Below are positions 46,024 through 54,962 of a DNA stretch of 64,000 nucleotides, one piece after another. This stretch comes from Gracilibacillus halotolerans (GTDB lineage Bacteria > Bacillota > Bacilli > Bacillales > Amphibacillaceae). How positions within the stretch are numbered: position 1 is the first letter of the stretch; every line of letters starts with the position of its first letter. The position numbers and the translations under genes were made by a program. Location: the NCBI RefSeq assembly GCF_014206945.1, contig NZ_JACHON010000004.1:141209-205208 (forward strand), in the 5' to 3' direction. The notes under the pieces are model-generated. The model ran no database searches and had not been told where the DNA came from. It was given only the letters and a program-made list of their open reading frames with translations.

Positions 46024-46080
46024 TTCTCATTGTTTTATCATTTTTCTTTTACTCTCTACTCATTTTCAGTGGATAAACTA
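46024..46080 (+). promoter_or_regulatory. Shared PepSY promoter block, copy 1
   Basis: TTCTCAT at 46024, TTATCAT at 46035 and TACTCAT at 46057 lie on an 11-bp period, followed by GGATAAACTA and GTAACAAAT. The same arrangement stands before the second PepSY gene at 56354-56410. Direct heptads on a helical period are typical of OmpR-type response regulators. Confidence 0.65.
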
Positions 46081-46112
46081 AGAGTAACAAATGAAAAGGA
46101 GTTGTAGAGCAA

Positions 46113-46700
46113 ATGAAAAACAAATTTTTTATACCTGTATTGGGTGGCTTAATCGTAACTGGAGGTGTTTTTGCAGCACTTACGATTAATTCAGATTCTG
46201 CTAGTGCAGAGTTATCAAAAGAAGAGGCAATGGAAAAGATTCAAACGCAGTTTCCGGGAGAAGTAGTAGAATTAGAGTTTGAGAAAGAAGGAAGCAAAAA
46301 GGTCTACGAAATTGAGATAAAAGGTACTGATCGACACTATGAATTAGAAGTAGATGCTGATACAGGTGAGGTTCTTAAAATAGAAGAGGAAGTATTCTCT
46401 GGTAAAAAGGCATCGAAGGAACAAGCGGGTTCTAATCAAGCAGTTCAAACTGCTGATGATAATGGCGATAGTAAAAATACAACTAAGAAAACAGATAAGG
46501 ATTCTATTATTTCTGTAAGTGAAGTAGAAGCTATTGCACACGATTTTTTTGATGGAAAAATTGAAGAATTAGAGCTTGATGAGGATGACGGCAGACTCTA
46601 TTATGAAGTAGAAATGTATTCCTCTACACATGAAGTTGAGCTAGATATTGATGCATATACAGGCGAATTATTATCTATCTCTAAAGAAAAAGAAGACTAA
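46113..46700 (+). CDS. Exported protein with two PepSY domains (YkoI/YkoJ-like)
   Basis: A 195-residue secreted or membrane-anchored protein. The hydrophobic N-terminus ends SASA at about residue 32, a probable signal-peptidase site. Two PepSY domains: residues about 34-92 (SKEEAMEKIQTQFPGEVVELEFE, YELEVDADTGEVLKIEEE) and 134-193 (SVSEVEAIAHDFFDGKIEELELD, VELDIDAYTGELLSIS), with a charged linker. PepSY proteins may restrain peptidases or bind cations at the envelope. It is paralogous to 56439-57101, with which it also shares its promoter region. In B. subtilis ykoI and ykoJ flank the ykoGH two-component genes, and those genes lie 8 kb away here. Confidence 0.88.
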   Translation: MKNKFFIPVLGGLIVTGGVFAALTINSDSASAELSKEEAMEKIQTQFPGEVVELEFEKEGSKKVYEIEIKGTDRHYELEVDADTGEVLKIEEEVFSGKKASKEQAGSNQAVQTADDNGDSKNTTKKTDKDSIISVSEVEAIAHDFFDGKIEELELDEDDGRLYYEVEMYSSTHEVELDIDAYTGELLSISKEKED

Positions 46701-46720
46701 GATTATATGTAACTAGAGTA

Positions 46721-46755
46721 AGTAGTACAGACGCCATTGTCTGTACTACTTTTTT
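46721..46755 (+). terminator. Terminator of the first PepSY gene
   Basis: AGTAGTACAGAC, six-base loop, GTCTGTACTACT: a perfect 12-bp stem followed by T7. Confidence 0.92.
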
Positions 46756-46767
46756 GCATCAAATGAG

Positions 46768-47547
46768 TTAGCGTAGTATTGTGACTGATTTACTCTCCAA
46801 GTATTTTTTCATAAACTTTTTAACTAACGAAGCAGATTTTACCTTTAAGTAAAGTGCTGGGTGAATCACTATATCAAAATTACCTTCTTTTATTTCTTGT
46901 TTTAATTCATCAATTGTCGAACATTCCTTCTCCATTTTATTTACAATGGAACCATATTGAAGAAATTGATGTGTATCACTCCCACCGATAACAGGCATAT
47001 TTAATTCATCTGCTAAGATTCGGAGTTCTTGCTCACAACTTTCTATGCCTTTAGCGTATAAATCTTTCCCGTTTAAATCAAAAGCATCTAATTGTCTTAA
47101 CGATTCTTTCCATACATTTCTCGCTAAAGGGGTACTAGCGCGGAAAGGATGTGCTCCTATTTTCAGTAATTCATAATGTGATACGAGTTTCATTAACTGT
47201 TCGAAAGATAGGAAATTTTCATCCTCTATATGAAAATCAAGTTGACCTCGAATTTCCTTTATCACTCTTCTCTCCCCAATTAATAAAATATGACCTCCTT
47301 CCTTTACATCTACCTCCATTCCAGGGAATAGCTTTAAGCCGTCGATATCATAATAATGGTTGATATATGGATACTGCTCGTCTAGAAAATCATACACATC
47401 AAAGAAACGTGTTGTATTAAAATGTTCCGTCATTGCTAAAGCTGTTAATCCATTTTCCTTTGCTTCTTTCATCATTTCTATGAAATAAGTCGGGGAAAAA
47501 CTAGACTTTTTCGATATTTTAACGTGACTATGAAAATCGATAATCAT
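46768..47547 (-). CDS. PHP-domain phosphoesterase in the ECF operon
   Basis: A 259-residue metal-dependent hydrolase of the PHP superfamily. The metal ligands are visible as H6 and H8 (DFHSH), H42 (TEHFN), E78 (GMEVD), H133 (GAHPF), D191 and H193 (GSDTH), so the trinuclear site is complete. Relatives hydrolyse phosphate monoesters (histidinol phosphate, 3',5'-nucleotide or cyclic phosphate forms). It is the last gene of the four-gene operon with an ECF importer, 14 bases after ecfT. The link suggests that the imported compound is, or becomes, a phosphoester. The substrate is unknown. Confidence 0.87.
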   Translation of the reverse strand: MIIDFHSHVKISKKSSFSPTYFIEMMKEAKENGLTALAMTEHFNTTRFFDVYDFLDEQYPYINHYYDIDGLKLFPGMEVDVKEGGHILLIGERRVIKEIRGQLDFHIEDENFLSFEQLMKLVSHYELLKIGAHPFRASTPLARNVWKESLRQLDAFDLNGKDLYAKGIESCEQELRILADELNMPVIGGSDTHQFLQYGSIVNKMEKECSTIDELKQEIKEGNFDIVIHPALYLKVKSASLVKKFMKKYLESKSVTILR

Positions 47548-47561
47548 TTTCCTCTTCCTCT

Positions 47562-48374
47562 CTAATAAAAATAAACGAACAAAAGTACAACATAAAGGAA
47601 AGAAGCTATTAAAAATAAATAATCTCTTTTCTTCATTTTGAGCGTTTTCAATTTTAACTTTTTCACCTCTGGATGATTAAAACCGTACATGCTACCTTTT
47701 GTTTCTAACGCTTCTACTGTTGTTCTTGCTCGTTTTGCAGTAGATAAAAGCAATGGATAAAAAGACATCACCGCGAGTTTCACAAAATAACTAATCGTTC
47801 TTATATATAGAAATCCACGTTTCTCAGGTGCTTTGCCACGGAGACGAAAGGACTGAAAGACATGATGATATTCTTCTACTAGAGTGGGTAACATTCGGTA
47901 ACCATAAGCAATACTGAAAGAAACTTGACCAGGAACTCCAATTTTTAATAATCCATTACTTAACTGCGTTGGGTTCATCGAACAAAACACTGTAATACTA
48001 GCTAGAGAAATAACCATTAGCTTGACAGTTAGTATGAATAGAGGCATTAAAGTTGCCCAATTACCTCCAAAAAATAAAGCAATAATCAATAACGAGCCAC
48101 CCTGACCTAGGAGACCAAGAGATAGAATTAACATAATTAGCGGACTAATTTTTGCAAAATAAGTCGTTACAAGCATAAATAAAAGCATACCTAACAATAT
48201 ATATTCATTATGTAAAAACCATGGTGTAATTCCGAAGTAAGAATACCAAATAAACAATGTTCGGGGATCTAGCTTCGCAAAAAATATATCACTATTTCCG
48301 TATGCCGTATGGAGTAATTCGATTTTTACTTGTTCAACCGACAGTTTATCCATCCATTTACGTCCATACTCCAT
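47562..48374 (-). CDS. ecfT: ECF transporter transmembrane component EcfT
   Basis: A 270-residue T-component that transmits ATP-driven movement to the S-component. Five or so membrane helices, then the cytoplasmic coupling helices with the Ala-Arg-Gly-like motifs: FRLRGKAPEKRGF, and TAKRARTTVEALETKGSMYGF near the end. It overlaps the ATPase gene by 17 bases; GAGAGG six bases before the ATG at 48374 favours this start over the in-frame ATG at 48353. It forms a dedicated importer with the flanking genes. Confidence 0.9.
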   Translation of the reverse strand: MEYGRKWMDKLSVEQVKIELLHTAYGNSDIFFAKLDPRTLFIWYSYFGITPWFLHNEYILLGMLLFMLVTTYFAKISPLIMLILSLGLLGQGGSLLIIALFFGGNWATLMPLFILTVKLMVISLASITVFCSMNPTQLSNGLLKIGVPGQVSFSIAYGYRMLPTLVEEYHHVFQSFRLRGKAPEKRGFLYIRTISYFVKLAVMSFYPLLLSTAKRARTTVEALETKGSMYGFNHPEVKKLKLKTLKMKKRDYLFLIASFLYVVLLFVYFY

Positions 48375-50058
48375 AGCTTACCTCTCTCCTCTCATACTGC
48401 TGGACAAATTCTTCTACCGAAAAAACGGGATGTTTCCATTCTAATTCCTTAGAAAGAGTGAAAATTTGTGGTGGATATAATCCTGCTTTTTTCAATAACC
48501 ACTGGTTAGCATACACCGAATACTTATCTCCATCATGAATGATTCTTCCCTCGTGCATCACAATAATTCTATTAGCAAATTCACAAGCAAGTTGCATATC
48601 ATGCGTTGCAATAACAACCGCTTTTAATTGACTTTTTAATTGGGCTAATAATCTACTTACTTGTTTTCTAGTTGATATGTCTAAATTTGCGGTTGGTTCG
48701 TCTAACAACATTATTTGAGGATTCATCCCCATTCCAATTGCTAATGAAGCTCTTCTCTGTTGACCACCACTAAGCAAACGACTATCTCTTTTCTTCAATT
48801 CTTTTAAATGAAACTGTTCTACTAACTGATTCACAATTTTTTCTGTTTGAGGGTGTTTTCTAGCACGTAAATAAAAACCAATGTCTTTTTCTACGCTATC
48901 ATCAATAAACATTTGCTCGGGATTCTGATAAATGTACGTGATTCTCTCAGCAAGTTTTTCTGGAGTAGTCTTCCGTATATCCTTTCCTCCTAGAAAAACG
49001 TTTCCAATCTCCTGCTTGATTAAACCAGTCAATAATCGCATAAGCGTTGATTTACCAGCACCATTATTTCCTACCAAAGCAATATAATCTCCTTCATTTA
49101 TGGTGAGATTAATATCGTGCAGTACACGTTTCTTCTTTTTTGTTATCGTTTGATACGAGTAACATACTTTATCATATTGAACGATTACCTCCCGTTCTGG
49201 CCCTGGTGAGGACACTTCTTCCTCCATTTGTCCGCCTCTTTCAAATAAATCGAGCGATTCCCTTATAGTGATAGGTAGCTGTTCTTTGTGTGGGAAACAT
49301 TTTGCTGCTGCTTGTGTTACCTGTGGTGGGAATATTTGATGCTGCTCTAATAATTCTATTTCATTTAAGGCTTTTACTACTGGTAATTTAAATTCGATAC
49401 TACCTTGATTCATCAGGATAACTGTATTCGCGAACTCTGCTACAAATTCTGTATGATGCTCAATAACAATAATCGTTTTCCCTTCTTCTTTATTTAACTT
49501 TTGTAACAGCTTATATATTTCTCTAGCATGCTGGGGATCTAACTGTGCAGATGGTTCGTCTATTATTATTATGTCGGGATTTAAAGACAGAATACTTGCT
49601 AATGCCAATAAATGCTTCTGTCCCCCACTTAATTGCCAAACAAATTCATCACGATGTTCTAACAAACCTACAACTTCTAATGCACGAATTCCTCTCTCTT
49701 CAAAGTCTGGCAATCCAAAGTGTAGTGGGGCAAAGCTTGCATCCTCCAATACTCTTGGGCTTACTATTTGATTTTCAAAATCTTGATAAACATAACCAAC
49801 AGTCTTGGAAAAATCTGAAACTTTATGGTCCAGCGTTGAACGACTGTTAACTGTTACCTTTCCTGATAAATCACCTACATAGTAGTGAGGTATTAGTCCA
49901 TTGAACAATTTACACATAGTTGATTTTCCGCTTCCATTACCACCTAAGATAGCTACAAAATCTCCTTTTTCTATTGTTAAATTTACATCTCGAAGAACAG
50001 GGGTATTTGCACCTGGATATTGATACGTTACGTTTCTTAATTCAATAATTGGCTGCAT
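48358..50058 (-). CDS. ECF transporter ATPase, two ATP-binding domains fused
   Basis: A 566-residue fusion of EcfA1 and EcfA2. First half: Walker A GGNGSGKST (residues 39-47), LSGGQ, Walker B IIIIDEPSAQLD. The second half, from about residue 290: GNNGAGKST, LLSGGQQRRA, IMLLDEPTANLD. Both sites look competent. Such fused ATPases accompany dedicated (group I) ECF importers such as YkoD of the thiamine-precursor system. The start overlaps the S-component stop by one base (TAATG). The linker around 265-290 is acidic. Confidence 0.93.
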   Translation of the reverse strand: MQPIIELRNVTYQYPGANTPVLRDVNLTIEKGDFVAILGGNGSGKSTMCKLFNGLIPHYYVGDLSGKVTVNSRSTLDHKVSDFSKTVGYVYQDFENQIVSPRVLEDASFAPLHFGLPDFEERGIRALEVVGLLEHRDEFVWQLSGGQKHLLALASILSLNPDIIIIDEPSAQLDPQHAREIYKLLQKLNKEEGKTIIVIEHHTEFVAEFANTVILMNQGSIEFKLPVVKALNEIELLEQHQIFPPQVTQAAAKCFPHKEQLPITIRESLDLFERGGQMEEEVSSPGPEREVIVQYDKVCYSYQTITKKKKRVLHDINLTINEGDYIALVGNNGAGKSTLMRLLTGLIKQEIGNVFLGGKDIRKTTPEKLAERITYIYQNPEQMFIDDSVEKDIGFYLRARKHPQTEKIVNQLVEQFHLKELKKRDSRLLSGGQQRRASLAIGMGMNPQIMLLDEPTANLDISTRKQVSRLLAQLKSQLKAVVIATHDMQLACEFANRIIVMHEGRIIHDGDKYSVYANQWLLKKAGLYPPQIFTLSKELEWKHPVFSVEEFVQQYERREVSYGVWT

Positions 50059-50930
50059 TATGATACTTTTTCATCCTTTTGAGTATTATTTTTCTTCCTA
50101 TTCGACAGAACAACAAGTGTAATAATCGCTATAAAAGCAGCTACACCAATACTTATAAATACAAACCAATCACCGAACATCTCAACAAAGTCTGCTTCCC
50201 ATTCCCAATTAAATTCTGTTTCAGATAAAAACTCAAACAGGAAGGCAAAGGCAGCTAACAATATTCCACCTACTATTAATCTCGGTCCTACTATTTCTTT
50301 AAGAGAATAGCGATCATCTCTCGTTCGAGGCTTCATACCTAGTAACGGTTCTATCTTGCCGTAAAGCCTAGGAACTAAATAAACAGTAGGTAGTAATGCA
50401 AATAAGATACCGGAGAACAGCACATCATTTAAAAAATAAAACCCTTCAATCGCTACGATACTTTCCGCTAATCCTGGAACTGCTTCTAACTCTTCTACAC
50501 CTACCCAAACTTTCAGAATATCAACAATTGCGCTAATAGCTTGATGGATAATTATTCCTACCATTGCCGCAATTCCGACTTGCAGTTTGTTTTTAGGATC
50601 ACGGACAAGCGTACCTGCAACATACATCGCGAGTGAAAATGCGATAAATTTTTCTAATTCACCAAACCCACCAAATTGTCCTAACATTATTTCGCCAAAA
50701 ATCACTTCTCCTAGCGATGCACCAATTGCAGCGTAAAGCGGGTGAAATAGAATACATAATGTTAATGGAATAAATGCGAAATACTCAACAGAAAGTTCAA
50801 TCGGACCGATGTAAAACTCTGGTACTAGTTCTGTAATCATGTTGGATAATCCATAGAGAGACATTGATAAAATAAAGACCATCATTTTTTGAGACTGAGT
50901 TAATATAAAGCGGTTCTCTAAATTGCTCAT
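50058..50930 (-). CDS. ECF transporter substrate-binding (S) component, unknown substrate
   Basis: A 290-residue membrane protein with about seven hydrophobic segments: MMVFILSMSLYGLSNMITELV, AFIPLTLCILFHPLYAAIGASLGEVIFGEIM, FIAFSLAMYVAGTLV, VGIAAMVGIIIHQAISAIVDIL, and a last one near 252-274. An acidic stretch (EFNWEWEADFVEMFGDW) lies outside or near the membrane. It resembles no vitamin S-component I can name and is longer than the usual 170-220 residues. It leads the operon S-A1A2-T-PHP and is divergent from an RpiR-type regulator, which points to a sugar- or phosphate-linked solute instead of a vitamin. Confidence 0.8.
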   Translation of the reverse strand: MSNLENRFILTQSQKMMVFILSMSLYGLSNMITELVPEFYIGPIELSVEYFAFIPLTLCILFHPLYAAIGASLGEVIFGEIMLGQFGGFGELEKFIAFSLAMYVAGTLVRDPKNKLQVGIAAMVGIIIHQAISAIVDILKVWVGVEELEAVPGLAESIVAIEGFYFLNDVLFSGILFALLPTVYLVPRLYGKIEPLLGMKPRTRDDRYSLKEIVGPRLIVGGILLAAFAFLFEFLSETEFNWEWEADFVEMFGDWFVFISIGVAAFIAIITLVVLSNRKKNNTQKDEKVS

Positions 50931-50960
50931 TTATTTCTCCTCCTTCATATTTTCAGCTTT

Positions 50961-50987
50961 ATTATAGGTTTCTATTATTAACTACAA
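50961..50987 (-). promoter_or_regulatory. Probable promoter of the ECF operon
   Basis: The minus strand has TTGTAG, 15 bases, TATAAT (50966-50961), about 30 bases before the S-component start. Spacing is short, so the -35 assignment is uncertain. Confidence 0.45.
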
Positions 50988-51005
50988 TAATGAATAGAGT
51001 TAAAG

Positions 51006-51046
51006 TGATGTAAATTTGTTAACTTTTATTATCATGATGTAAATTT
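51006..51046. promoter_or_regulatory. 12-bp direct repeats between the ECF operon and the RpiR gene
   Basis: TGATGTAAATTT occurs at 51006-51017 and again at 51035-51046, 29 bases apart, in the control region of the divergent genes. It is a candidate binding site for the RpiR-type regulator. Confidence 0.5.
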
Positions 51047-51116
51047 TCTTTCATTCTCATCCCTATTTTCATTTCTTTTGATACAATATCGTCAACAACT
51101 GAAAAAGGAGCGAGCA

Positions 51117-51938
51117 ATGAGAATCGATTATACTCATTTAACTGAAAGTCAATGGAAAATCGCAAATTACATTGAGAGGCACTTGGAAGAAGTATTATTA
51201 TCAACGGAACAAGAGATTGCAAATAAGCTAGGAATAAGTATTGCTACTGTCTCTCGTTTCTGGAAAGCAATAGGTTATCAAAATTTAAAGGCATTTAAGC
51301 ATGATATGAAAGAGGAACTGGCGGTTTCTCCCGCTGGTAAGATACGAAACACTGGAAATAATTTAAGTGGAGGGACTTTCTATTTATCCGTAGAAAAAGG
51401 AGTTGGTTTACTCCAGGAAACAATGGATCATCAAAACCCAAAAGTTTTCGAACGATCTATAGACGCTTTAATGGAGGCAAATCGAATATTCATACTGGCT
51501 TTAGGTCCAGCCAAAGGGTTAGCTGAGCTATTAAACTATCGGATGGCAAGATACGGGAAAAAAATCCATCTAATTCAACAACACGGACATGAACTATTCG
51601 AAGAGATGATACATTTTAAAAAAGAGGACATAATTATTATTTTTGCTTTTACAAGGTTATTACCAGAAGCAAAGGTATTGCTCCAATACCAAAGAGAGAA
51701 ACATTTTCAATCCATTTTAATAACAGATCAATTAGCAGCACGCTTCTCATCTAGTGCGACGTATACCCTATTCGCTAGCAGAGGTGAAGCGAACGAGTTT
51801 CACTCTATGCTTGGTCCTACGATATTAATTGAAAATATGATTCTTTCCCTTGGTTTAAGAGAGAAGGAAGAAAATATTAAACGACTCGAAAAATTAGCAG
51901 AATTGCGTAAAAAGTTTTCAGTAGATTTACCAAGATAA
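51117..51938 (+). CDS. RpiR/MurR family transcriptional regulator
   Basis: A 273-residue regulator. The N-terminal helix-turn-helix (1-75; SQWKIANYIERHLEEVLLSTEQEIANKLGISIATVSRFWKAIGY) binds DNA. The SIS domain (about 105-240) binds a phosphorylated sugar: FILALGPAKGLAELLNYRMARYG and IIIIFAFTRLLPEAKVLL. AAAAAGGAG lies six bases before the ATG at 51117. It is divergent from the ECF operon, which it probably controls. The SIS domain suggests that the inducer is a sugar phosphate or amino-sugar phosphate. The pocket lacks the usual serine-rich start, so the ligand may differ. Confidence 0.88.
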   Translation: MRIDYTHLTESQWKIANYIERHLEEVLLSTEQEIANKLGISIATVSRFWKAIGYQNLKAFKHDMKEELAVSPAGKIRNTGNNLSGGTFYLSVEKGVGLLQETMDHQNPKVFERSIDALMEANRIFILALGPAKGLAELLNYRMARYGKKIHLIQQHGHELFEEMIHFKKEDIIIIFAFTRLLPEAKVLLQYQREKHFQSILITDQLAARFSSSATYTLFASRGEANEFHSMLGPTILIENMILSLGLREKEENIKRLEKLAELRKKFSVDLPR

Positions 51939-51970
51939 AAAGAGGCTTTTGTCCAGCCTCTTCCTTACTT
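51939..51970 (+). terminator. Terminator of the RpiR gene
   Basis: AAGAGGCT and AGCCTCTT are perfect inverse arms around TTTGTCC, followed by CCTTACTTTG. Confidence 0.7.
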
Positions 51971-52003
51971 TGATACTTTGTTATTATTAAAAGGAACTTT
52001 CAA

Positions 52004-52735
52004 TCACACTTCATACTCCCGGTGAACCACTGCTAATGATACAGGTCCATCAAATTCCGATTGAGCTTCTTCCACTAAGTCATTAACATTTCCGAAGTGA
52101 GGTAAATGGGTCAACAATAGTTGTTTGACATTTGCTGCATTTGCTAGCTTGCCAGCTTCCCTCCCACTCAAATGACCAGGTATCTTCCCTTCTAAATGTT
52201 CATATAAATTCGATTCAGAGACAAGTAAATCAGAGCCTTCCGCAAAAGTAACAAGCTCATCCTTCCAAGCAGTATCTGAAGTAAATGTTACTTTTTTACC
52301 TTCACGATTCTCTATTTGAACAGCTAAACAATACGCTGGATGATTCGTTACAGCTGTCCGTATGGTAAATGGTCCAATCTCTTGTTCTGTCTCTTCCTCT
52401 ATTACTTGAAATATAATATCCTCCGTGCTTTTCCATTGGAAAAATGTCTTATCCTTAGCATGTGCATAGACGGTAATTGACTTTTGTTCCTGTAATTGAT
52501 TTTGTACAAGTTTTGCATACTTTAATACACCGACATCAGCAACATGATCATGGTGATAATGAGTAATGATTACTGCGTCTAATGTATGAATTGGAATAAT
52601 TTGTTGTAACGAAGCAAGTACGCCACTGCCACAATCAATTAACAAATGAAAATCGCCATCGATTACAAGAAAAGAAGAGTTAGCGCCATTTGCTTTCGGG
52701 TATCCTCCCCATATTCCGATAGGTATAATTTTCAT
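52004..52735 (-). CDS. yhfI: MBL-fold metallo-hydrolase, YhfI-like
   Basis: A 243-residue metallo-beta-lactamase-fold protein close in pattern and length to B. subtilis YhfI. The metal-site motif THYHHDHVAD at about residue 59 is complete, with later ligands in AVTNHPA, TSDTAW and LLTHLPH. The opening IGIWGGYPKANGANSSFLV and the fold resemble the RNase Z/phosphodiesterase branch, but the YhfI substrate is not known. No signal peptide. It converges with the RpiR gene and is divergent from the alditol oxidase. Confidence 0.85.
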   Translation of the reverse strand: MKIIPIGIWGGYPKANGANSSFLVIDGDFHLLIDCGSGVLASLQQIIPIHTLDAVIITHYHHDHVADVGVLKYAKLVQNQLQEQKSITVYAHAKDKTFFQWKSTEDIIFQVIEEETEQEIGPFTIRTAVTNHPAYCLAVQIENREGKKVTFTSDTAWKDELVTFAEGSDLLVSESNLYEHLEGKIPGHLSGREAGKLANAANVKQLLLTHLPHFGNVNDLVEEAQSEFDGPVSLAVVHREYEV

Positions 52736-52897
52736 TTAATAATCCTCCCTTTTGTCCAACAAAAACTATCTATTTTCATTCTATACTAACTTAGTATTCA
52801 CTACTAACGAATAATTTTAAACGTTTTCAAGAAGTAATATGGTAAAATAAAATCACACTTTAATTCTATGAAAGCTACTATTAAGGAGGTTATCTAA

Positions 52898-54163
52898 ATG
52901 ACCCTACAGAAAAACTGGGCAGGCAACTATACATATCAAGCAACTAACTGGCATGTGCCTTCAAGCATTGAAGAAGTTCAACAGCTTGTAAAGCAACTAG
53001 ATAAAGTTAGAGTGGTAGGTTCTCGCCATTCATTTAATGGCATTGCTGACTCCAAAGAAAATATTATTTCATTAGAAAAATTAAATAATGTTATAAAATT
53101 GGATAAAGAAAACAGGACGGTAACCGTAGAAGGTGGAATCCGTTATGGTGACCTAAGTCTTTTTCTACAGGATAAAGGATTTGCTCTACCAAACATGGCT
53201 TCTTTACCTCATATATCTATTGCAGGTGCTTGTGCTACTGCAACACATGGTTCAGGTGATAAGAATCAATGTTTATCTAATTCTATATCTGCTATGAAGG
53301 TTGTTACTGGTGGTGGGGAAGTTGTTACATTTTCCCGTGAACGAGACGAGGCATTATTAAAGGGTGCTGTTGTAAGCCTAGGAGCTTTAGGAGTAATAAT
53401 AGAAATAACACTAGATCTAATACCCGCATTTGATATTTGTCAGTACGTTTATGAGAATCTGCCATTCGAGCAATTAGCGAATAATTTTGACAACGTTTTT
53501 TCATCTGCTTATAGTGTTAGTTTATTTACAAATTGGAAAAAGGAAGTATTCGATCAAGTTTGGTTAAAATCCCTCCATCAAGAGGATAATGGGCAAACGC
53601 CACCAAGTGAATTTTATGGCGCCACAGCAGCTCGTTTACCTTCTCATCCGATTCAAGGAGTAGAAGCGGTTCATTGTACCGAGCAGTTAGGAACACCTGG
53701 TCCGTGGCATGATAGACTCCCACATTTCCGACTTGATTTTACACCGAGTAATGGGGATGAGTTACAGTCTGAATTTCTTATTCCTAGAGAGCAAGCTTAC
53801 GATGCATTACTTGCGATTAGTAAACACAAAGAAAAGATTTCCCCACTACTGCACGTTTGCGAAATTCGTAGTATAGCAAGAGATGATTTATGGATGAGTC
53901 CGTTCTACCAACAGGATTCAATTGGGATTCACTTCACATGGAAAGATGACTGGGAATCAGTCAAAAAGATTTTACCAGAAATCGAAGAGTCCCTCATCCC
54001 TTTCCAAGCTCGTCCACATTGGGGCAAATTGTTTACGATTTCGAAAGAAAGAGTAACATCATTATACAAAAAGCTACCTGATTTCCAACGACTCGTAGAA
54101 CAACATGATCCCCATGGTAAGTTTCGCAATGAGTTTATTAACAACTACATTTTTAACAAGTAA
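52898..54163 (+). CDS. FAD-dependent alditol oxidase (AldO/xylitol oxidase-like)
   Basis: A 421-residue oxidase of the VAO/GLO flavoprotein family, oxidising polyols such as xylitol or sorbitol at C1 with O2 and releasing H2O2. GSRHSFNGIA carries the likely covalent-FAD histidine H44, and SIAGACATATHGSG is the second FAD motif. The C-terminal ALO domain ends VEQHDPHGKFRNEFI. AAGGAGG precedes the ATG. It is monocistronic with a terminator. There is no catalase or polyol transporter adjacent, so the natural substrate is uncertain; sugar-lactone oxidase is a less likely alternative. Confidence 0.88.
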   Translation: MTLQKNWAGNYTYQATNWHVPSSIEEVQQLVKQLDKVRVVGSRHSFNGIADSKENIISLEKLNNVIKLDKENRTVTVEGGIRYGDLSLFLQDKGFALPNMASLPHISIAGACATATHGSGDKNQCLSNSISAMKVVTGGGEVVTFSRERDEALLKGAVVSLGALGVIIEITLDLIPAFDICQYVYENLPFEQLANNFDNVFSSAYSVSLFTNWKKEVFDQVWLKSLHQEDNGQTPPSEFYGATAARLPSHPIQGVEAVHCTEQLGTPGPWHDRLPHFRLDFTPSNGDELQSEFLIPREQAYDALLAISKHKEKISPLLHVCEIRSIARDDLWMSPFYQQDSIGIHFTWKDDWESVKKILPEIEESLIPFQARPHWGKLFTISKERVTSLYKKLPDFQRLVEQHDPHGKFRNEFINNYIFNK

Positions 54164-54165
54164 AT

Positions 54166-54208
54166 GAGGTGCCGCTCCTTAATTCAATATGGAGGGGCAC
54201 TCTTTTTA
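54166..54208 (+). terminator. Terminator of the alditol oxidase gene
   Basis: GAGGTGCCGCTCC pairs with GGAGGGGCACTC around an AT loop, followed by five T. Confidence 0.85.
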
Positions 54209-54281
54209 TCGTATTATGTGATATAGTACAATTAAAAATAAGTTACCAATTCATAATTTATGAGAAAGAGGAGAATCGAGC

Positions 54282-54962
54282 TTGGCACATATTTTAATTG
54301 TAGAAGATGAAGAAAGCTTAGCACGTGTAATTGAACTAGAGCTAGGCTATGAGGATTATGAAACAACCACGGTCCATAATGGCCGTGAAGCATTTTCTCT
54401 ACTCGAGCAAAATACGTACGATCTCATTCTTTTAGATATTATGCTACCAGAAATGAGTGGCATGGAAATTTTGAGACGATTTCGCAATTTTGACGCGTCC
54501 ACTCCTGTCTTATTACTAACAGCTAGGGATGAAGTTTATGATAAAGTATCGGGACTTGATCTAGGTGCTAACGATTATATAACGAAGCCTTTCGAGATGG
54601 AGGAGCTTCTTGCTCGTATTCGAGTTCACTTACGCACACTTAAGAAGTCCTCAACAAATGTCTTAATACATGACAACCTCCGTGTGGAAATAGACAGTAG
54701 AGAAGTTTATCGAGGAGATACAGAAATTCAATTAACCCCTCGAGAATTTGATTTACTCGTCTTTTTACTTCAACATCAAAATCAAGTTATGACACGTGAA
54801 CAACTTTTAGATAAAGTTTGGGGATTTGATTATGCAGGTGATACGAACGTAGTCGATGTCTATATTCGCTATTTACGAAACAAGATTGATAAACCATTTG
54901 ACCAAGCAACGATTCAAACCGTCCGAGGTGTCGGTTATACGATTAAGGATGCGAAAAAATGA
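54282..54962 (+). CDS. ykoG: OmpR-family response regulator, YkoG-like
   Basis: A 226-residue regulator. The receiver domain has phospho-acceptor D52 (ILLDIMLPEMSG) and K102 (NDYITKPFE). The winged-helix output domain (about 128-224) has IQLTPREFDLLVFLLQHQNQVMTREQLLDKVWGFDYAGDTNVVDVYIRYLRNKID and a final TVRGVGYTIK. The sequence is very close to B. subtilis YkoG as I recall; ArlR is the next nearest. It overlaps the kinase gene by four bases (ATGA). It probably activates the two PepSY genes through the 11-bp-spaced heptads in their promoters. Start ATG or TTG codon at 54282 behind GAGGAG. Confidence 0.88.
   Translation: MAHILIVEDEESLARVIELELGYEDYETTTVHNGREAFSLLEQNTYDLILLDIMLPEMSGMEILRRFRNFDASTPVLLLTARDEVYDKVSGLDLGANDYITKPFEMEELLARIRVHLRTLKKSSTNVLIHDNLRVEIDSREVYRGDTEIQLTPREFDLLVFLLQHQNQVMTREQLLDKVWGFDYAGDTNVVDVYIRYLRNKIDKPFDQATIQTVRGVGYTIKDAKK

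Noticed and set aside
50931..51116. Vitamin riboswitch before the ECF operon
   Set aside because: The leader is only about 30 bases beyond the promoter and shows no known aptamer motif.
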